A stretch of 64,000 nucleotides of DNA from Byssothecium circinans (Eukaryota > Ascomycota > Dothideomycetes > Pleosporales > Massarinaceae): NCBI GenBank assembly GCA_010015675.1, contig ML976981.1:35061-99060 (forward strand), read 5' to 3'. Position 1 is the first letter of the stretch, and each line of letters begins with the position of its first letter. The translations under genes and the position numbers were made by a program. Shown here one piece after another: positions 60,817 through 64,000 of the stretch. The notes under the pieces are model-generated. The model ran no database searches, had not been told where the DNA came from, and worked only from the letters and a program-made list of their open reading frames with translations.

Positions 60817-61098
60817 TCAATTGAGAATTACTAAGTAGAGAATAAGGGCTAGTTTTAGGAGTATGCGCCATGCATGCCGGGTGTATGTAAGGGAACGCCA
60901 GGAAGGGGGCAAAACTAGGATACTAAAACAGTGAAGTAGGCCGCCTAGTAGGATATACGGGAAAGCAATCCATCGCCAGATAGTAGGAAGCTCGTGAGCA
61001 GGCATACTATAAGACCAAGAATAGGTGCAGGCGACAGATACGCATGTAATTAGGGCGGCCGAGGCGGGAATCGCCGAGAGTTGAAAGATAGTGTGGTG
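60817..61098 (-). pseudogene. Possible remnant of a small membrane protein gene 3' of MAT1-2-1
   Basis: An open frame contains HHTIFQLSAIPASAALITCV, a first hydrophobic segment, then MPAHELPTIWRWIAFPYILL and GGLLHCFSILVLPPSWRS, and a last hydrophobic segment ending LILYLVILN at a stop at 60817. A start could be the Met at 61005 (62 aa), or the frame may be the 3' exon of a longer gene whose 5' part is missing. Composition is normal, unlike the adjacent RIP tract. I do not recognise the family. It could also be an idiomorph-specific accessory gene. Confidence 0.35.
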
Positions 61099-61199
61099 AA
61101 GGCAGTTAGGTGTTGATTTTGTGCCAACATGGTGATGGGGGTTTTGGGGAATGCCGGTAAAAGGATTGGGGTACGACCGACAAAACCATAGGTTGGATA

Positions 61200-62333
61200 C
61201 TAATAAGTATCCGTGTAGGGTGATGGCATCGTGACGGTCCTGTCAGCGTCATCACGGAACGCGAAGGTCTCATCGTTGAAGATGTCTGGTCCGAAAGTGG
61301 CACCGAACTGGCCTTCAAGCAGATCGTGCCTGCCAAACTCAAGGTCCTGGAATTCAAAGGCGAAAGCCATCTGGGACTCATCATGGCCATCGTTGCTGTT
61401 GGTCTCAGCCAAGGAAGTGACGCCAGTGGGAAGTGTGCTGTTGATGTTTGTAGCGATGGCATCCGCAGCGGTCGTCAAGTCCGTGCCCGTAGTGGACATG
61501 GACGGCGTCGAGTTGAGGAAAGAATTGAAGTCGACAATGGTTGGCATGGCGGTAGCAGTCTGGGCGGGAGAGGTGACGGCAGCAGACTGGGTAGACTTGC
61601 GAGATTGACGCTTCTTCTTCTGTCCGGGCTTTCGAGGTGCGTACTTGTAGTTGGGATACATGCGTCGATGCTCAGCTTTGGCATCGGCGGCTGCCTTGCG
61701 CCAGGTGTTCTTTTCTTCGAGAGACATCTGATGGTTCCAGTAGTGGGAGCATTCTTTGGCTGCGACGAGTTAGTAAGATTCAATGCAGTTGATGGGGCGG
61801 GGGGTGATGGCCTCATAGAGGGATCGACAAGGCTACTTACATATGTCCTGGACACTCTTGTGGGGGTCCGCGGCCTTGAGCTGCTTGTGCTTGGCGTCGC
61901 GATACAACATCCAGCAATTCATTGGGCGCGGAGGGTTCTTGCGACCAGCGACCGTCGACTGAGATGTAGCCGTGTGGGGCTTTGCGATCTCCAGAGTGAG
62001 GGCGTCGGCTGAAAGTTGGAGGTCAGGGTTGCGCTGCGACTCAGTCTCATCGGCAAAGTGCACGACCGTGCAACCCTCGCGACTATTGTAGGAGACAGCG
62101 ACATTCTTGTTCAGTGACAGCGACAGCTGCTTCGCAAGATAGCCAGCCGCAAGAGTAGAGCCGATGCACTCTGCAATGCAGCCAGGCAGCATGACAGGCT
62201 GGCCATTGCGCCCGAGCAGGGCGTGACATTCGACGAGGCTGTTCTGAAATGCCGAGAGCCTCTGGAGGTCGGTATCGGTGAGCGCGCGAGGCTCGAAGGT
62301 GGCCGTAGGGGCGAGCAAGACGTTGGTATCCAT
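61200..62333 (-). CDS. MAT1-2-1: Mating-type protein MAT1-2-1 (HMG-box transcription factor)
   Basis: Two exons (62333-61841, 61759-61200) give 350 aa. The start [15 protein letters not shown] is chosen because the ORF upstream looks like leader. The MATA-HMG box begins at about residue 134 with [20 protein letters not shown], continues [11 protein letters not shown], and after the 81-nt intron reads [20 protein letters not shown] and [15 protein letters not shown], ending in a basic [12 protein letters not shown]. The intron splits a Ser codon within the box, the position conserved in ascomycete MAT1-2-1 genes. The acidic C-tail is unconserved. The protein is the nuclear regulator that sets MAT1-2 identity and controls pheromone and sexual genes. 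The frame is intact and not RIP-mutated, although APN2 next to it is. Confidence 0.95.
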
Positions 62334-63837
62334 GGCTGGAACACTATCGCAGGAGATGAGTCGTTGTAAGATTGAAAACAGACTTGGATGGGCAATTGAT
62401 GTAAAGAAGACGAAGTTGGAGTTAGAGTTGGGGGAAGAGAAGTCGCAGGTGAGCGTGCCGCTAGTAAAGGTGAGAGCATTCACGGCCGGTCTGAGCGTTC
62501 ACGGCCGTCACCTTCACTACGGATTGTCGCAAGCCCCACTTTAAGCAGTTGCCTAGCGCGTGTGGAAGGGCTAAAGGTCTTCTGAGGCTGTGTTTCGAGG
62601 ATTGGTACCTCGTGCAAACGGAGCGCAGCAGGCAGCCAAGGGTTGGAGCACGAGGTGAAGTCGAGCGACGTCTCTCACTAAGCATACGGTCAGCGTTGTC
62701 TGATGTTCCTCTATGTGCAAGGGTTTTGCAGAACTCGCGGCGCCATAAGGTGTCGGCGCCGTTTTTTGGCTTGTGAGTTTTTCGAGGAGAACAAAGTGTC
62801 AACAGAGCCGATTGATGTGTACAGTACAAGCGTACCGGGAAACTTTCGAGAGAGCCAAAATAGTGGAAGGACAAAGGGAAGCAGCGACAAGAGCACGGTA
62901 GGAGATTGAGCGCACAACTTACAGTTGCTGACCTGCTAGGCCGTTAAGCCGATGGGAGAAGATTGAGGTACCGTATTCAAGCTATGTGACTCGGCGCACA
63001 TTTGGTGACTAGTGGTGATGTGCTACTCAATATCGTAGCCCTAGCGGCCCACTGTATATCTCTTCAACGTACCGGGGCCTATACTATGGTTGATTGCGAT
63101 GCGCGCGGCTTGGAGCTCTTTGTTGGTTATGATATGACTCCGCATAGGAATGAGCGGCAAGTTGAAATAGATAAAGGGGCGCTCGGAACGTTGATAGCTT
63201 TGTCTCAAATCAAACCAAGACATCGGTCATGGCGCGACGCCACTTAAAATGAATGTTACTGATATCTAAAGGTTAGCTGCGAAAGGTAGTTAAAAAGTAA
63301 CATCATACAGGTCCTCAAACATGCATCTCATACATCGGCTATCCAGGTAGCTCAAGGTACCTTGAACCTCGGGGTTGAAATTCACTGGAATGCACAATCT
63401 GCGTGCCAAAGCACGTGTGCCTTTCTTTGATGACCATATGTGCACCAATCGAGAAGTCGGTACATGAAGCAAATTATGGGTGTTTGTAGTTAGGTATTGG
63501 CAAGATGATTTATGTTGAAATCTCTCGTCAGATCAGACGATGTTTGAAAAGACTTCTTACATAATTAACTAATTAGATAGGTACCAAGGATCACCCTAAA
63601 ACGCCCACTAACGTGTCCGTGCGCGTGATGCGTGGATTCGCGTGATGCACTGCTTTTTACTAGGAAAATCAAAGAAAATAAGTAACTTTAAAGCTATATA
63701 ACTCTTTAACTACCTTTTCTTTTTAAAAGCTTCCTTAACTAAAGTTATAGAGAAAGACTATCTCTATAACTCTAGAATTTTAGTTTTCTAATAATAATTA
63801 GTTTTAAGAAAAAAGTATAAAAGTACTAAAACTATTA
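62334..63837. other. Region upstream of MAT1-2-1
   Basis: 1.5 kb containing the MAT1-2-1 promoter. A short near-repeat of CGTTCACGGC occurs twice near 62480-62510. Short ORFs have no motifs. From about 63640 composition turns AT-rich again toward the transposon. No gene supported. Confidence 0.4.
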
Positions 63838-64000
63838 ACGTAAAGCACCACCGAACCGCCCACACCACCAAACCGCCCACACCACCGAACCGCTCAAAAG
63901 CTTGGTATTGGAAAATCAAAACAGGATATCTTAATAACAAAGCTAAACCTTAATATTTTCTTTTGAAATTTTAAACCTAGATAGATATATATATAATCTA
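63838..64000 (+). mobile_element. Second copy of the TIR transposon, partial at window edge
   Basis: Begins ACGTAAAGCACCACCGAACC after a TA (63836-63837) and matches the reverse complement of the right end of the 56143-57176 element over more than 100 bp, past GAAATTTTAAACCTAGATAG. An expansion lies inside the terminal repeat: a ~17-18 bp CACACCACC(G/A)AACCGCC unit is present about three times where the other copy has one. The element continues past the window. Confidence 0.85.

Noticed and set aside
61326..62012. 228-codon plus-strand ORF opposite MAT1-2-1
   Set aside because: Antisense to the HMG-box exons and reads across the MAT1-2-1 intron; no independent evidence.
54700..64000. MAT1-1-1 (alpha-box) gene, which would indicate homothallism
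   Set aside because: No alpha-box-like text was found on either strand, including the RIP tract, whose readable content is GMC and APN2.
1..64000. CRISPR arrays, bacterial operons or prophage
   Set aside because: Repeats present are short tandem microsatellites and transposon ends; gene structure is eukaryotic throughout.

Overview
This window is nuclear DNA from a filamentous ascomycete (Pezizomycotina). The evidence is many short introns of about 45-80 nt with GT/GC...AG ends and CTAAC-like branch sites, ascomycete-specific gene families, a MAT1-2-1 mating-type gene, and an AT-rich tract with the CpA-to-TpA signature of repeat-induced point mutation (RIP). A dothideomycete is my best guess, but this is inference from protein flavour only.

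Layout. 0-34 kb holds housekeeping and fungal genes, spaced by 0.3-2.5 kb: ADE16/17 (cut by the left edge), a CoA-type Nudix hydrolase with a C-terminal membrane anchor, an LtrA membrane protein, a Na+/H+ antiporter, a delta-12 type desaturase, the complex I 75-78 kDa subunit, RAD23, a four-helix membrane protein, a large proline-rich coiled-coil protein, ESS2/DGCR14, eIF6 and a serine-rich membrane protein. 34-53 kb is denser: RCE1, TRM9, a decayed gene, then four consecutive organelle genes (FMP32/MCUR1-like, enoyl-CoA isomerase, PET100, YebC/TACO1), LAA1, ELP5 and an SDR-like protein that lacks catalytic residues.

54-64 kb is the unusual part. A broken fungal-rhodopsin-type gene and a small inverted-repeat element lead into about 5.5 kb of extremely AT-rich DNA. 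Although dense with stops, this tract can still be read. Its left half is a RIP-mutated GMC oxidoreductase split by a TA-flanked TIR transposon (56143-57176, itself carrying a nested TIR element). Its right half is a complete but destroyed APN2 (DNA lyase), the gene that classically flanks MAT in Pezizomycotina. RIP-like composition ends at about 60.77 kb, just before an intact two-exon MAT1-2-1 (61200-62333, minus strand). A second, oppositely oriented copy of the transposon end begins at 63838, so MAT1-2-1 lies between inverted transposon copies.

Exon joins were made by eye. For most multi-exon genes I checked that the summed exon lengths are divisible by three. Functions come from recognising family motifs, with no database search.
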